From Calycina herbarum (lineage: Eukaryota > Ascomycota > Leotiomycetes > Helotiales > Pezizellaceae): a DNA stretch of 57,343 bases. Below the pieces are notes generated by a model that was not told where the DNA came from, made no database searches, and saw only the letters and a list, made by a program, of their open reading frames with translations. The position numbers and the translations under genes are program-made. Below, one piece after another: positions 45,020-57,090 of this stretch (position 1 is its first letter; each line of letters opens with the position of its first letter). The DNA lies in the NCBI GenBank assembly GCA_001414485.1, contig LLEY01000276.1, positions 1 through 57,343 of the forward strand, given 5' to 3'.

Positions 45020-45473
45020 GTATAACTTAATAGTTAATAGTATAATATAAAAAGAGTATATTATCGTTTATATATATAAAGCAAAGTTAGCTACTCTATC
45101 TACTTAAATAGACCTTAAGCGAGAAGGTTACGTAGAGTGCTATTTACTCTGATTATACCGACACTAGCACTTCTTTAAAACGGTAGAAGTTACTACTTAA
45201 AAATTATTAAAATCTCTTATCTCGTCTAGCTAATTATAGCTCTCTATTCTATATCCTCGACTAATAAGAGCGTTCTATTCAGAGGTCTTATTATCTCTTA
45301 TTTCTTTGTAATAAAGTTCTTTCTAGCGTCTATAGTAATATAATTAGAAGGTCCTAGATAAGCGTTAATCTAGTACTTTTAAAAGATCTTCTAGATACTC
45401 TTTACACTTATATCTAGTAGGAAGTCTCCGGATTAATATCGAGTTTCTTAATCTATAATATATAATACTAGCT
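45020..45473. other. RIP-degraded sequence between MITE and element A
   Basis: TA-rich. A minus-strand frame reads as protein-like with Q-to-stop changes but has no landmark I recognise. Probably the continuation of the older insertion at 43995-44586. Confidence 0.35.
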
Positions 45474-45935
45474 TGTTACGAATCACGTTATACGTGGTAA
45501 GTAGTCTAGACAGCGCTCTGATAGAATAAGACGTAGTGTCTAGGAAATAGAAGGTAATATAGAAGGAATCTAAGAACGCGTAGGACTTTAAAAGGATTCA
45601 GGATCTCACTATTAGTACAACTGTTAGATTTCCTAGTTATATAATAGACCCGGGTTACGGGGTAGACCTCGTTAGATTCTTAAGAGGTCTAGCTAGGTCC
45701 TCTAGATCTAGTTAGGTCTAGGAGCAGAAGGTTCTATATATAACTAGCACGTCTACTATTAGATAGGAGCTTCGTACTTAACTTTAGTTATTAATCTTAT
45801 TATCTTATTTAATATCTTTAATATAAGTAACGAGTTTACTTCTAAGTAAATAACCCGGTATATCTATACTTCTTATCTATATACTAACCTTTAAGACTTA
45901 GTTATCTTTGTTTAGTTTATTTAAGTTTTGTTATA
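45474..45935 (+). repeat. 5' LTR of element A
   Basis: 462 bp, TGTTACGAATCACG...GTTTTGTTATA. It is closely related to the LTRs at 46905 and 54446, so A and B are the same family. It keeps more CG than they do. The matching 3' LTR lies beyond the window. Confidence 0.88.
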
Positions 45936-45959
45936 CTTTAAGCACCTACTTAGAAGTTT

Positions 45960-46904
45960 AGTTACTATAGCTCTAGCAAACCCCGCCGTAGCTAGCCCGA
46001 ATACTAGTCGAGTTGACGTTGTAGGAATATCTGGAAGTACTACTAGACGAACACCTGCTAGTACTTAGTCACCTAGGAACGACGATAATATTAGTATACT
46101 AGACGCCCTCGAGCTCTATAAAGTCGAAGTACTTAAATCTATTAAAGTTAAGATACTAGACATATATTATAGAAAGCGAAAGAAACTCGACTTATTCCTT
46201 CTCTAAATAGACATCTATTTCAACTTTAATTCTAATAAATTTAAAGGTAATTATAACTTATAAACTATCTTTGTTATCTCCTACCTTAGAGGATTAGTAT
46301 TAGAATAGCCTTAGCTATATTTAAAGGACTTCTTCGAGAACGAGGATAAAGATAGAAAGATAGAGTTAACTAAGGTTATATTTAAATCTTAGAAGAGATT
46401 TAAGACAACTATTAGAAAAGTCTTTAGAGACTTTAATATAATCTAAATAGCTATATATAAGCTTTTAGAATTACGCTAGACTAGATTAGTAATAGATTAT
46501 ACTAATGAATTCTAATAACATAGAACGAAGTTAGAATAGAACGCTATTACTCTTATAGAACTATTCTATAGAGGATTAAAAGTATATATCTATAAGGAAA
46601 TAGCTAAGTAGAATATATAATTCTTAACTATTATAGGTATAATTAAGGAAGTTATCTAGTTAGATAACCGCTTATACGAATTTAGAAAGAGTAACCTTAG
46701 ATACGGGGAAAAGAGCTAAGAGTTAGGAAAGTAGAAGCACTCCTATACTAAGTATAGTAAGAAGGTAAACGCTATATAAAAGAAAACCTTTCTAAAGAAA
46801 GGAGGACTTTCCTAGAAGGAGCGAAATCGTCGACGTAAGTAGAACTTATATTATAACTGTAGCCTCTCTAGTTATAGAGTAAATAAGTATAGTAAGAAGA
46901 AAGA
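45960..46904 (+). pseudogene. gag relic of element A
   Basis: Readable capsid-like sequence with Q-to-stop changes. A degenerate zinc knuckle lies at about 46849-46890 (Tyr-Tyr-Asn-Cys...Tyr...Tyr), where Cys and His have become Tyr. Element B inserted directly after the following KKK codons. Confidence 0.7.
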
Positions 46905-47350
46905 TATTACGAATCACGTTATATATAGTAAGTAGTCTAGACGGCGCTCTAATAGGATAAGATATAATATCTAGGAAATAGAAGGTGATATAGGAGGGAA
47001 TTAGTAATATAAAGGTATTTAGGTATTCTAGGATTTTACTATTAGATAACTGTTAGTAGTTATATAATAGATCCTCTTAGATCCCTTAGAGGATCTAGAG
47101 GGATCTAGGGATCTAGGCTTATATAAGGATCTAGGTAGCACGAGAGGTTCTATATATACTAGTACGTCTGCTATTAGATAGAAGCTTCGTACTTAACTTT
47201 AGTTATTAATCTTATTATTTTATTTAATATCTTTAATATAAGTAACAAGTTTACTTCTAAGTAAACAACCCGGTATATCTATACTTCTTACTTATATACT
47301 AACCTTCGAGACTTAGTTATCTTTGTTTAGTTTGTTTAAGTTTTATTATA
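46905..47350 (+). repeat. 5' LTR of element B
   Basis: 446 bp, TATTACGAATCACG...TTTTATTATA. Contains duplicated TCTTAGATC/GATCTAG(A/G)-type motifs in the middle and a TATATATAC stretch. Pairs with 54446-54891. Confidence 0.92.
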
Positions 47351-49592
47351 CTTTAAGCACCTGCTTAGAAGTAAGATCGCTACTATATTAGTAACCTCTT
47401 CTACTCTAAAAACTACCCTGCTAAAGCCAGCTACGGCCCCTCTAGTTACGCTAGTTACTACTCTCTATAAGGAAGTAAAACTTCTAATTCCGAAGCTATT
47501 CGATAGCTTACCTAAGAAACTAGCTAAGTTTTTAATAAAAGCTTCTCTTTACTTAAACTTTTATTATACTTAGTTTAGAAATAAAACTAACTAGGTTATA
47601 TAGTTGTCTACTTGTCTTAAAGAGGTAGCTTATAACTGGTTAGAACTATATCTAGAGAACTACTAAGTAAATAAAACAACTAAGAGAAAAGTCTCTTTTT
47701 AAATATCTAAGAAAATAAGGGATTTGTTTAAGAATGTTTAAGAATTTAAGAATAGAATTAACTAGGCTTTTAAGAATATTAATATAAAGAAAAAAGCAGT
47801 TAGAGCTTTATATATACTTAAGTAAAAGGGTTTAGCTATTAAATATACCTTATAATTTTAATAATACTCTATATAAATAGAATAGAATAATAAGACGTTA
47901 TATAAATAATTCTATTATAGACTTAAGAATAATATTAAAGATAAACTTATCTAAGAAGATTTTCTAGACATGTTAAATAAATTAATAAATAACGTAATTA
48001 AAATTAATAATCGTATCTATAAAAGAAATCTAGAGAAGAAAGGAAGTTATAGTTATTAATATAGAAAGAGTAGATAAAAAGATTATAAAAATCTTATAAA
48101 AATCAATACTACTTAGAAATCATAGGTTTTATAAAAGGAATCTAAGAAAGAAAACTTCTAAAAGAGAGGACTGTTCTAAAAAGAAAGAAATCGCTAGTAT
48201 AAGTAAAATTTATATTACTTATATAGTCTACCTAGCTATAGAGTAAACGAGTATACTAAGAAAAAGGACTTAAAAGAGAAAAAGTAAGTTAATACTATAG
48301 TTTAAAAAGAAGTAGCTTTATTTGATAAAATTAAACTTATAGATTTAGAACTTAAAGCTAGGGGATATAGGATATAAGTCGAAGATAATAAGGAAAGAGG
48401 TATTTAAGACACTAATAATAATAGAAATCTACTTCTTAAGGAATACTATAATATAATAGATACCTTAGATATAATAGTAGATACTATATTTTTATAGTCT
48501 AAAGTAGGAAATACGTCGCCTATTTAAGTAGAATATAAATTACTACTCTTAACTAGTTCTTTAGAGTTATTAGACTTATTATCTAGTTTAGAAGAAGAAG
48601 TTTAAGATATAGGTCCTAGTATAGGAGAAACCTAGGTATTTACTAGAATATTTAAGTAAGGAAATTACTAGGTATATATAGATAACTAGAAACTAGACTT
48701 CTAAAGCCCTTATTTAATATAAGAAGTTAATCTAACTCTCTTAATAATATATACTATTAAAAGAGAAGACTATAAGATAATAACTTTAGTTAGCTTAATT
48801 ACTAGTAGAGAAACTATTAAAGGAAAAGAACTCGAGCATAGTTAATAATAAGCTAAAAGACCTAGTTATCTTAAAGTAGAGGACGTATAAAGGGTCTATA
48901 ACGTTTAGAAAGAGACTAGCTTATAGTTATAGCAAGTCTTAAACAGATTCTAAGGAAGGATTAAGATAGCTTTTCTTAAGACAGTATCTAAAAAGTATAT
49001 ACTAGAGGAATTCAGTTATTATATTATAGTTACGTTAATTAAAAATAATAGAATAATATTTAGAAAGTATAGTTTGTCTAAACTATTTAGTATACTCTTC
49101 TAAGAACAATAGGAATTCGACATAGCTAAATAGATAGAGTTAAAACTAGAAGAATATTATTTCCTATTTATAAGAGAATTATAGTTTCTAGAAGTAGTAT
49201 AAGAAACAACTATATATTAGATTAGATATATACTAAGTACTACTACTAATTAGATATTAGAAAAACAGTTTAAGAGAATCTTACTTAAACCTAATAGAAT
49301 AGTAAAATATTACTAGATATATAAAGTAGCTTTATCTAATATAGATAGAGTAGTATTTTTTCCTTAGTCCTAAATAAAAGCAGTTAGAGAAAAGAATATA
49401 AGAGACTATATATTTAGAGTTTATTATATAAAATCAGAGATATATACTACTTTAGAAGAGAAGTAGTTAGTAGTAACTATAGAAATATAAGGGAAAAAGT
49501 TATAAGTTATAATTAACTTAGGAGTAATAAGTAACTTTATTTCCTCTATAGCTTTAGAAAAGCTAAATATTCTAATTAAGAGAATAAAACTA

Positions 49593-50736
49593 ACGTGGTT
49601 TATTAGCGAGTCGATTATATCACCGAGTCGATCACTTTTCCTTGGCATAAACTTCTAAAACTTTAACACGCGTTTTCTTAACTATTTATTATAGAAACTT
49701 AAACCTAAGAAGGGCGAATTATTCTAGCTATCGAGGCTATTCGATCGTCTAAAAAACTAAGCAAACGCTCTATAGCAAAGATCTATAAAGTACCGTATAT
49801 AACTCTTTCTAATAGAATAGCTAGCCGAACCTATCGCCCCGATTCTAAAGCTAATTATCATAAGTTAACTAAGTTAGAAGAGGAAGTGATTATTTAGAAT
49901 ATACTCGATATAGATTCTAGAGGATTTACACCCTAGTTAGCTAGTGTAGAAGATATAGCTAATTTTATCTTTAAATCGCTAGAGGAAAGACACGTCAGCA
50001 AGCTCTAGGTACATCGGTTTATATAACGATAACTAGACCTTAAGACGCGTTTTAATCGCGTTTATAATTTCTAAAGAACCTTATATAAAGATCTAAAGAG
50101 TGCTTTTAAAGCTTAACGTAAGGTTACAGACTCTAACTCCCTCTTAGCTATCTAGTGCTAAGCTAACCTCTCTCTTAGGTATCCTAGACCCCTTCTAACC
50201 TAACTAAAGCACTTTTATAATTAACTCTTATACGAAATCGTATAGCCTGTTACTAAGGAAGCTCGCTAACTCTACTTTTTCAAACAGTTGCTATATTAGT
50301 AAAAGGTATAGAGCGAATAGTATATAAGATAATCCTTTTATCTATAGAGGTCTATACTCTTTGCGCGGCAAATGAAGCCCTAAGTAAACGTCGTAGGGCT
50401 AAAAAGACTCGTGTCTGTCAAGGGGGGGCACTTATAGTAGAGGATGTACAGGATATTTTAACTTAGAAGGATGTAGATAAGCAAGTACGACGCGACGTAC
50501 GTGAGGCGGGGGTTAGTCGTAAGGAGGGGCAACCTTCTAGGCGGCGCTGTAGAACTTGTAGAAAAGCTAGTTATAACGCGCGAACTTGTTAAGAAGTTGT
50601 AGATGTATCTAGTTCGTTAGATCCTAAGAGTGATAATTAATTTAATATGTTATAGTTGATTTATTTAGATGTAAAGTTTTGTACTAAGGAAAAGTGATCG
50701 ACTCGGTGATATAATCGACTCGCTGATAAACCACGT
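49593..50736 (+). mobile_element. Fot1/pogo-family DNA transposon relic, internally deleted, inserted in element B
   Basis: 1144 bp with 51-bp terminal inverted repeats (49593-49643 and 50686-50736; one mismatch) and TA on both sides. The TIR carries a direct repeat CGAGTCGAT. The empty site is visible in element A near 56232 (ATAAGACTATACTAC), which proves the TA duplication. The element holds the first and last parts of a transposase but not the DDE core. At 1144 bp it is much shorter than autonomous Fot1-type elements of about 1.8-2 kb. Confidence 0.92.
49709..50640 (+). pseudogene. Fot1/pogo transposase relic (HTH and CENP-B parts plus C-terminal zinc knuckle)
   Basis: The N-terminal helix-turn-helix region reads ILAIEAIRSSKKLSKRSIAK, then YITLSNRIASRTYRPDSKAN, then LEEEVII, followed by a CENP-B-type DNA-binding part (about 49880-50090). 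The catalytic DDE domain is missing. The C-terminus returns at about 50355-50640: KRRRAKKTRV, QGGALIVEDVQDIL, QVRRDVREAG, and a C-x2-C knuckle (CRTCRKASYNARTC) whose His has become Tyr. In-frame TAG/TAA are RIP-type. This end keeps more GC than its surroundings. Confidence 0.82.
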
Positions 50737-53700
50737 TATACTAATTAATAGTAGTTAATAAAACAGATATTATATACTAAAATAGGATTATTAATTAGTA
50801 AACTATTCTAATAAAAACTAATATTAAAGAATACTACTTAGATATATAATTCGATATTATTAAGATAGAAAGTAAGAAAGTAATACTTAGTATACTATAG
50901 ATTTAAGAATATAATCTAGACATTAACTAGAAGGCTAGAATAGTAACGTTTAGCTAATATAAATACATAGGTTCGTATTTATAACTTTAAAGCTAGAATA
51001 AGGTTAGTACTACCTCTTCTAATATACTAGGACACCTTATCTAGAGTCTTCTACAGGTTAGTAAGAAAGCTAATAACAAAATACCTATATAGTATAGAGA
51101 ATTTAAGACTTTGTTTAAAAACCTAGAAGACTTATAAGCTTTACTAAAACATCGCTTATAAGATTATAAGATTAAACTAAAAGAGGGTTATTACCTCTTA
51201 AAGCAGAAGCTTTAGTTATATAACTAGAAATGTCTATAGAGAATAGAAAGTTATATAAAGGAAGGTATTAAGAAGAAATATATTAGAAAATCTAAGTTAC
51301 TAATTACCTTAAATATACTTATTATTAAGAAAAAAGACAACTTAAATAAGAGAGTATATATTAATTACTAAGAAGTAAATTATACTATAGTTAAGAACGC
51401 TTACCTACTACTACCTAGCTAATACTTATAAGATAAGTTAAGTAAAGTAGTACGATTTACGAAACTAGATTAATAAAACGTCTATAGACTTATATAAATA
51501 AAAACTAGAGATAAATAGAAGATAGTATTTACCTTACTATTAAGCCTTTATAAATATATAGTTATACTATTTAGACTTTATAATATACTAGCTATATATT
51601 AGAGATAAAATAATAATATTTTAAGAGATCTTCTAAGAGTAATAGTAATCTATTACTTAGATAATATCTTAATCTTCTTAGAAAAAGAAGAAGAATATAA
51701 AGGATATATTAAAGAAGTTTTATAATAACTTATAAAAGTAAACTCTTAGTTAAAACTCTTAAAATATAAGTTTAAAGTAACTTAGACACTTTTTCTAAGA
51801 TAGGTATTTAGCTTAGAGAAAATAGAAATAGATCTAGTAAAGATCTAAGATATCTTAAACTAGAAGTTACTAGAGAATATAAAAGATATATAGTCTTTTC
51901 TTAGATTTATAAACTTTTACTATCTATTTATCTAAGATTATATAAAGATTATTAAACTAATAATAGTACTAGTTAAGAAAGCTATTAAGTTTATTTAGAA
52001 TAAATAGACTAAGGACGCTTTTTAAAGAATTAAAGTAAAGTTTATAGAAAAACCTAGTATAATTAAAATAGACGTCTTAGATATATTAGTAAGTATGATT
52101 TACTTATAACTAAATAGAAAAGAGAAACTTATATCTATTATATATTATTCTAAAACGTTTAACCTAGTAAAATAAAACTATAGTATCTTTAATAAGGAAT
52201 TACTTACTATAGTATTAGTCTTAGAATACTAGAGAATTTATTTATAGCTAGTAAAATACTAAGTTACGATTTTATCTAACTATAAGAACCTTAGAATATT
52301 TATAATAACTAAGGAACTTATAACTAAATAGTTAGCTAGATAAGTAGAAATATTAGAAGGATTTAATATTATTATTTAATATATAAAAGGAATATTAAAT
52401 ACTTAAGCTAATATTCTTAGCTAAAAACCTAGATATAAGAGAAATAAAGAGTATTAGAAGATTATAATCTTAAAAGCTCTTAAGAATAGAGACTTAGTAT
52501 CTACTATATATAAAATAGTAGTAATAAATAATATCTAGATAGATAAAATTTAAAATATATATAAAGGATATAACTAGTATATAAAAGGGAAATTATAGGT
52601 TCCTAGCTTATATATAAAAGAATTTATATAGGAATACTATACTACGCCTACTTATAGCTACTAAGGTATTCGTAGAACTCTTTAGTAGATAAGATAATAC
52701 TACTATATTAATCGATTATCTATAATAGTTAAAGAAGTAATAGTAGAATATAATACTTATACCTAGAATAAGGCTTCCTACTGTACTTCTTATAGATAGA
52801 TAAACACTACTCTAATACTATAAATACCTTAGAAATTAATATCTATAGATTTTATTATTAAATTACTAAAATCTAAGGATCTAATAATAGGAGTTAAATA
52901 TAATATAATCCTAGTTATTATAGAATAACTTATAAAGTATATAATTCTAATAGTATATATAGAGTTAAGTATAGCTAAGGAATTAGTATTTATATTTCTT
53001 AGAGAATTAGTCTTAAGATATAGACTACTTAAAGAGATACTCTTAGATAAATAAAGGAAACGAATATATAAATTAAATAGTTAAAATATATCTTTATTAT
53101 TATATAAACTACTAGTAAAACAACTAGGTAGAGCTACTGCCTTTAGTATAGTTTACTTATAATAGTTTAGTAATAGACATAATACTTATTATACTATTCT
53201 ATACTAATTATAGATATAAATTATTAGCGTATTAAGAGCTACTATCTATAACTATTAATAACTAACTTATTTATGTTTACGTCTTAAGAATTAAGAGCTT
53301 ATATAAGGAACTTGTAAAGGACCTATAGTACGTAGCTGAAAGGAACCCTTACTACTATAATAAATAACGTAGTTAGAAGCTAACGCTAAAAGAGGGGGAT
53401 AAAGTCTATTTAGTATAAAAGAATATTTATATAAAAAGACTAAGTAATAAACTAGACTATAAAAAACTTAGACTATTTAAAATTAAACAAGTTAGAGGAC
53501 CTTTGAATTATAAATTAGTACTACTAAAGATAATAAACATCTATCTAGTATTCTATATATCCTTACTTAAACTAGTACTACTAGGAGTACTACTAGGTCT
53601 ATTTATAGAAATTTAACTAGTAAACCTAAATACTAAATACGAAGTTAAGAGGATTCTTAACTATAAACTTATTAGAAGATAAGTTAAGTATCTAATTAAA

Positions 53701-54445
53701 TAGTTAGATTACTTATACTTAGAAAACACTTAAGAGCTAAGAAGTAATCTTAACTATTACTTAGTAAAACTTTAGAAGTTCTATTAGGAAAACCTAGGTT
53801 TACCTGTATTTTATAGTCTAAAGGAAAAGCTATAAGAAAGGCTAGGTTAAGAACTATCTCGGATTAGGAATTAGTAGGAATAGGTAAGGCTACTAGATAA
53901 GTAACCTCTGCCTTCTACTACTCTTGTTCCTCTCTTTCTTTCTCCTTCTTCTCTTTCTTTTCTATCTCCTTAGTAGTATTAAGTTTATTAAGAAAACAAA
54001 GTCCTTAATAGGATATTTTATATTACCTTTCTTTAAGAAAGGCCTTCTACTTTCGTAACTATAAAATCTTTACTATTGCCTCCTCCTCCTCCTTATCTAG
54101 CTTCTTCTCTTATCTTTTAATAGAGGACTAGTTACTAATATAGAGAACGTTCTTCTCCTAGGTATTATTAGTTCTATTATATTTTAGCTTTAACTAAACA
54201 TATTTAGAATATTAAGAAGATTAAAAAGTATTAATAAAACATCTACGCTTTTAAGAAGTATAGTAAGAACATAGTAATATTTTATTATAAACTATTTTAA
54301 TACTTTTTATAAGAAGTATTCGTTCTTCTTTCTTCTTTTATATAGAGTAGAATATAATAGAAAGGAAAGGATATTACTAGTACTCTAACTAAGTTTCTTA
54401 GCTTATACTTAAGTATAAGAATATACTAGGCTAAGAAGAGGATAG

Positions 54446-54891
54446 TATTATAAATTATATTATATATAGTAAGTAGTCTAAACAGTGCTTTAATAGAATA
54501 AGATACGATATTTAGGAAATAGAAAGTAATATAAGAGGGAATTAGTAATATAAAAGCATTTAGGTATTCTAGGATCTTACTATTAGATAACCGTTAGTAG
54601 TTATATAATAGATCCTCTTAGATCTCTTAAGAGATTTAGAGGGATCTAGAGATCTAGGCTTATATAAGGATCTAGGTAGTATAAGAGGTTCTATATATAC
54701 TAGCACGTCTACTATTAGATAGAAGCTTTGTACTTAACTTTAGTTATTAATCTTATTATCTTGTTTAACATCTTTAATATAAGTAACAAGTTTACTTCTA
54801 AGTAAACAATCTAGCGTATCTATACTTCTTACCTATATATTAACCTTCGAGACTTAGTTATCTTTGTTTAGTTCGTTTGAGTTTCGTTATA
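54446..54891 (+). repeat. 3' LTR of element B
   Basis: 446 bp, TATTATAAATTAT...GTTTCGTTATA, followed by AAAGA. Its left end is more mutated than the 5' LTR, its right end less so. Confidence 0.92.
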
Positions 54892-54896
54892 AAAGA

Positions 54897-57088
54897 CTCT
54901 AATAGGAAAGGACGAATTAACACTACGGTCTATAAGAAAGTAGTATTACTCGATAAAATTAAACTTATAGACAAGGAACTCGAAGCTAGAGAATATAGTA
55001 TATAGATTGAAATAGACGCCGTAGATATAACCGTAGACGTTATATACCTATAGCTAAACAACGGAATCGAGTTATAAGTTAGTAAGGTATAGAATACTAA
55101 TAATAATAGAAATCTATTACTTAAAGAATATTATAATATATAGTTAGAAATAGATTACGAATTACCTCTTTAAGTAGAATATAAATCACTACTATTAATA
55201 AGTTTATTAGAGTCGTTAGAATTAGTATCTAACTTATTAGAAGTAGATCTACGAATACTTAAGCCTAAATAAGATAAGACATAGGCATTTATTAGAATAT
55301 TTAAGAAAGAGAATAGATAAGTATATATAGAAAATCAGAAACCTGATTTTTAGAGTCTATATTCTACTTAAGCGATTAACTCTATAGTTTTAACCACGTA
55401 CTTAATAATATAGAATAAACAAGACTAAGTAGTAATAGTTAGCCTTATTACTAGAAGAGAAACTATTAAGTTTAAAGAACCTAGACTAGAATAAATAATA
55501 CTAAATAATTACCTAGAAAAGAAAGACTTATAAAAGGTTACTAAGATAAAAGACAATACTACTAAATAAGAATAGTATTATCTAAAGGATTTTAATAAAT
55601 ATAATAGATATCTAAAATTAAATATTACTACCTACCTATCTAGCTAAGACTATAAGTTAGAAATTAATAAGAAATATTAGGTATTAAGAGTAGAGAAGGA
55701 AATAGTAATATTATTTAAGAGATTAGAAGATTAATAGATGTTCGAGGTTATTTAAGTAAACCTATAAGCTACTCTAATCTAGGAATTTTACTAACTAATA
55801 GAAGGTAAATAATAGATTACTAAAATTCTAAGAGAAACAACTATTAAATAGGTTTATTATAAACTACGAGCTATATTAGACTAGTTAATAGAGAGATACT
55901 TTATTAGAACCCTTCTAGAACCTAAGAGAACTATAGAAGATAGTCTAATATATAAGGTAGCTTTTTCTAATAATAAAAAAGTAATATTCTTCCTAAGCTC
56001 TATAAAAGAAGATAATAGTAAAAGAAGATTCAAGGTTTATTATATTAAACTAGAAAATTATACTACTATAGAAGAGTTAAACACTATCTTTAGAGAAAAT
56101 CAACTTATAGTAATAGCAAAGATAAGAGAAAAGGAACTCTAAGTTTTAATTAATTCTAGAGTAATAAGTAATTTCCTTTCCCTAGTAGCTTAGAAGAAGC
56201 TAAACGTCTTAATCAAAGGTATAAGACTATACTACTTAGAAGTAGTTAATAAAACAGACGTTATATACTAGAATAGAATTATCGATTAGTAAACTATTCT
56301 AATAAAGATTACTATTAAAGGATACTATAGATATATAATTCAATATTATTAAAATAGAGAATAAGGAAGTGATACTTAGTATACTATAGATATATAATTC
56401 AATATTATTAAAATAGAGAATAAGGAAGTGATACTTAGTATACTATAGATTTAAGAATATAATCTAGATATTAACTAGAAGGCTTAGAAAATAACCTTTA
56501 GTTAATATAATTATATAGGTTTATAATTATAACTATAAGGCTAGAACAAGGTTAGTACTACCTCTTCTAAGACGCTAGAACACCTTACCTAAGGTCTTCT
56601 ATAAGTTAGTAAAACAGCTAATAACGAAATACCTATATAGTATAGAGAATTTAGAGCTTTGTTTAAAAATCTAAAAGACTTATAAGCCTTACTAGAACAT
56701 CGCTTATAAGATTATAAGATTAAATTAAAAGAGGGTTATTACCTCTTAAAGTAGAAGCTTTAGTTATATAACTAGAAAAGCTTTTAAAGAATAGAAAGTT
56801 ATATAAGAGAAGGTATTAAAAAGAGATATATTAGGAAATCTAAGTTACTAATTACCTTAAATATACTTATTATTAGAAAGAAAGACAACCTAGAAGAGAG
56901 AGTATATATTAATTACTAAGAAGTAAATTATACTATAGTTAAGAACGCTTATCTATTACTACTTAGCTAATACTTATAAGATAAGTTAAGTAAGATAGTA
57001 CGATTTACGAAACTAGATTAATAAAGCACTTATAGACTTATATAAATAAAAGCTAGAGATAAATAGAAAACAATATTCGCTTTACTAT
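54897..57088 (+). pseudogene. pol relic of element A, 5' part
   Basis: Continues element A after the element B insertion. It aligns with element B from about 48311 on: ATAAAATTAAACTTATAGA appears in both. The protease motif reads LQVLINSRVISNFLS (about 56130-56185). RT start (LITLNILIIRKKDNL) is at about 56850. Ends at the MITE insertion at 57089. RIP-type stops throughout. Confidence 0.78.
56325..56442 (+). repeat. 59-bp tandem duplication in element A
   Basis: Two near-perfect copies of a 59-bp unit, containing GATATATAATTCAATATTAT and GAAGTGATACTTAGTATACT, lie head to tail. Element B has a single copy at the corresponding place (about 50840-50900), so the duplication arose in this copy of A. 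Confidence 0.88.
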
Positions 57089-57090
57089 TA

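Larger units (their letters stand above)
47380..53870 (+). pseudogene. gag-pol relic of element B
   Basis: gag runs to about 48300 with a broken zinc knuckle. The protease reads LQVIINLGVISNFISSIALE (about 49500-49560), corresponding to the DSGA..NFI motif. RT lies at about 51300-51900, with the box YYLDNILIF (YLDD changed to YLDN) near 51653. RNase H is at about 52060-52440 with NKELLTIVLVLEYQR. Integrase runs from about 52610, beginning with a zinc-finger region whose histidines have become tyrosine (TPTYSYQGIRRTL). Stops occur at likely former glutamines throughout. The Fot1 relic interrupts it just after the protease motif. Confidence 0.8.
46905..54891 (+). mobile_element. Gypsy-type element B, nested in element A
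   Basis: 7987 bp including a 1144-bp DNA-transposon insertion (about 6.84 kb without it). LTRs at 46905-47350 and 54446-54891 are bordered by a perfect AAAGA duplication (46900-46904 and 54892-54896). A purine tract AAGAAGAGGATAG precedes the 3' LTR. Order gag, protease, RT, RNase H, integrase. RIP-degraded, not functional. Confidence 0.93.

Noticed and set aside
49424..49648. 74-codon minus-strand frame
   Set aside because: Straddles the border of element B and the Fot1 relic TIR and is antisense to pol. Chance ORF in RIP sequence.
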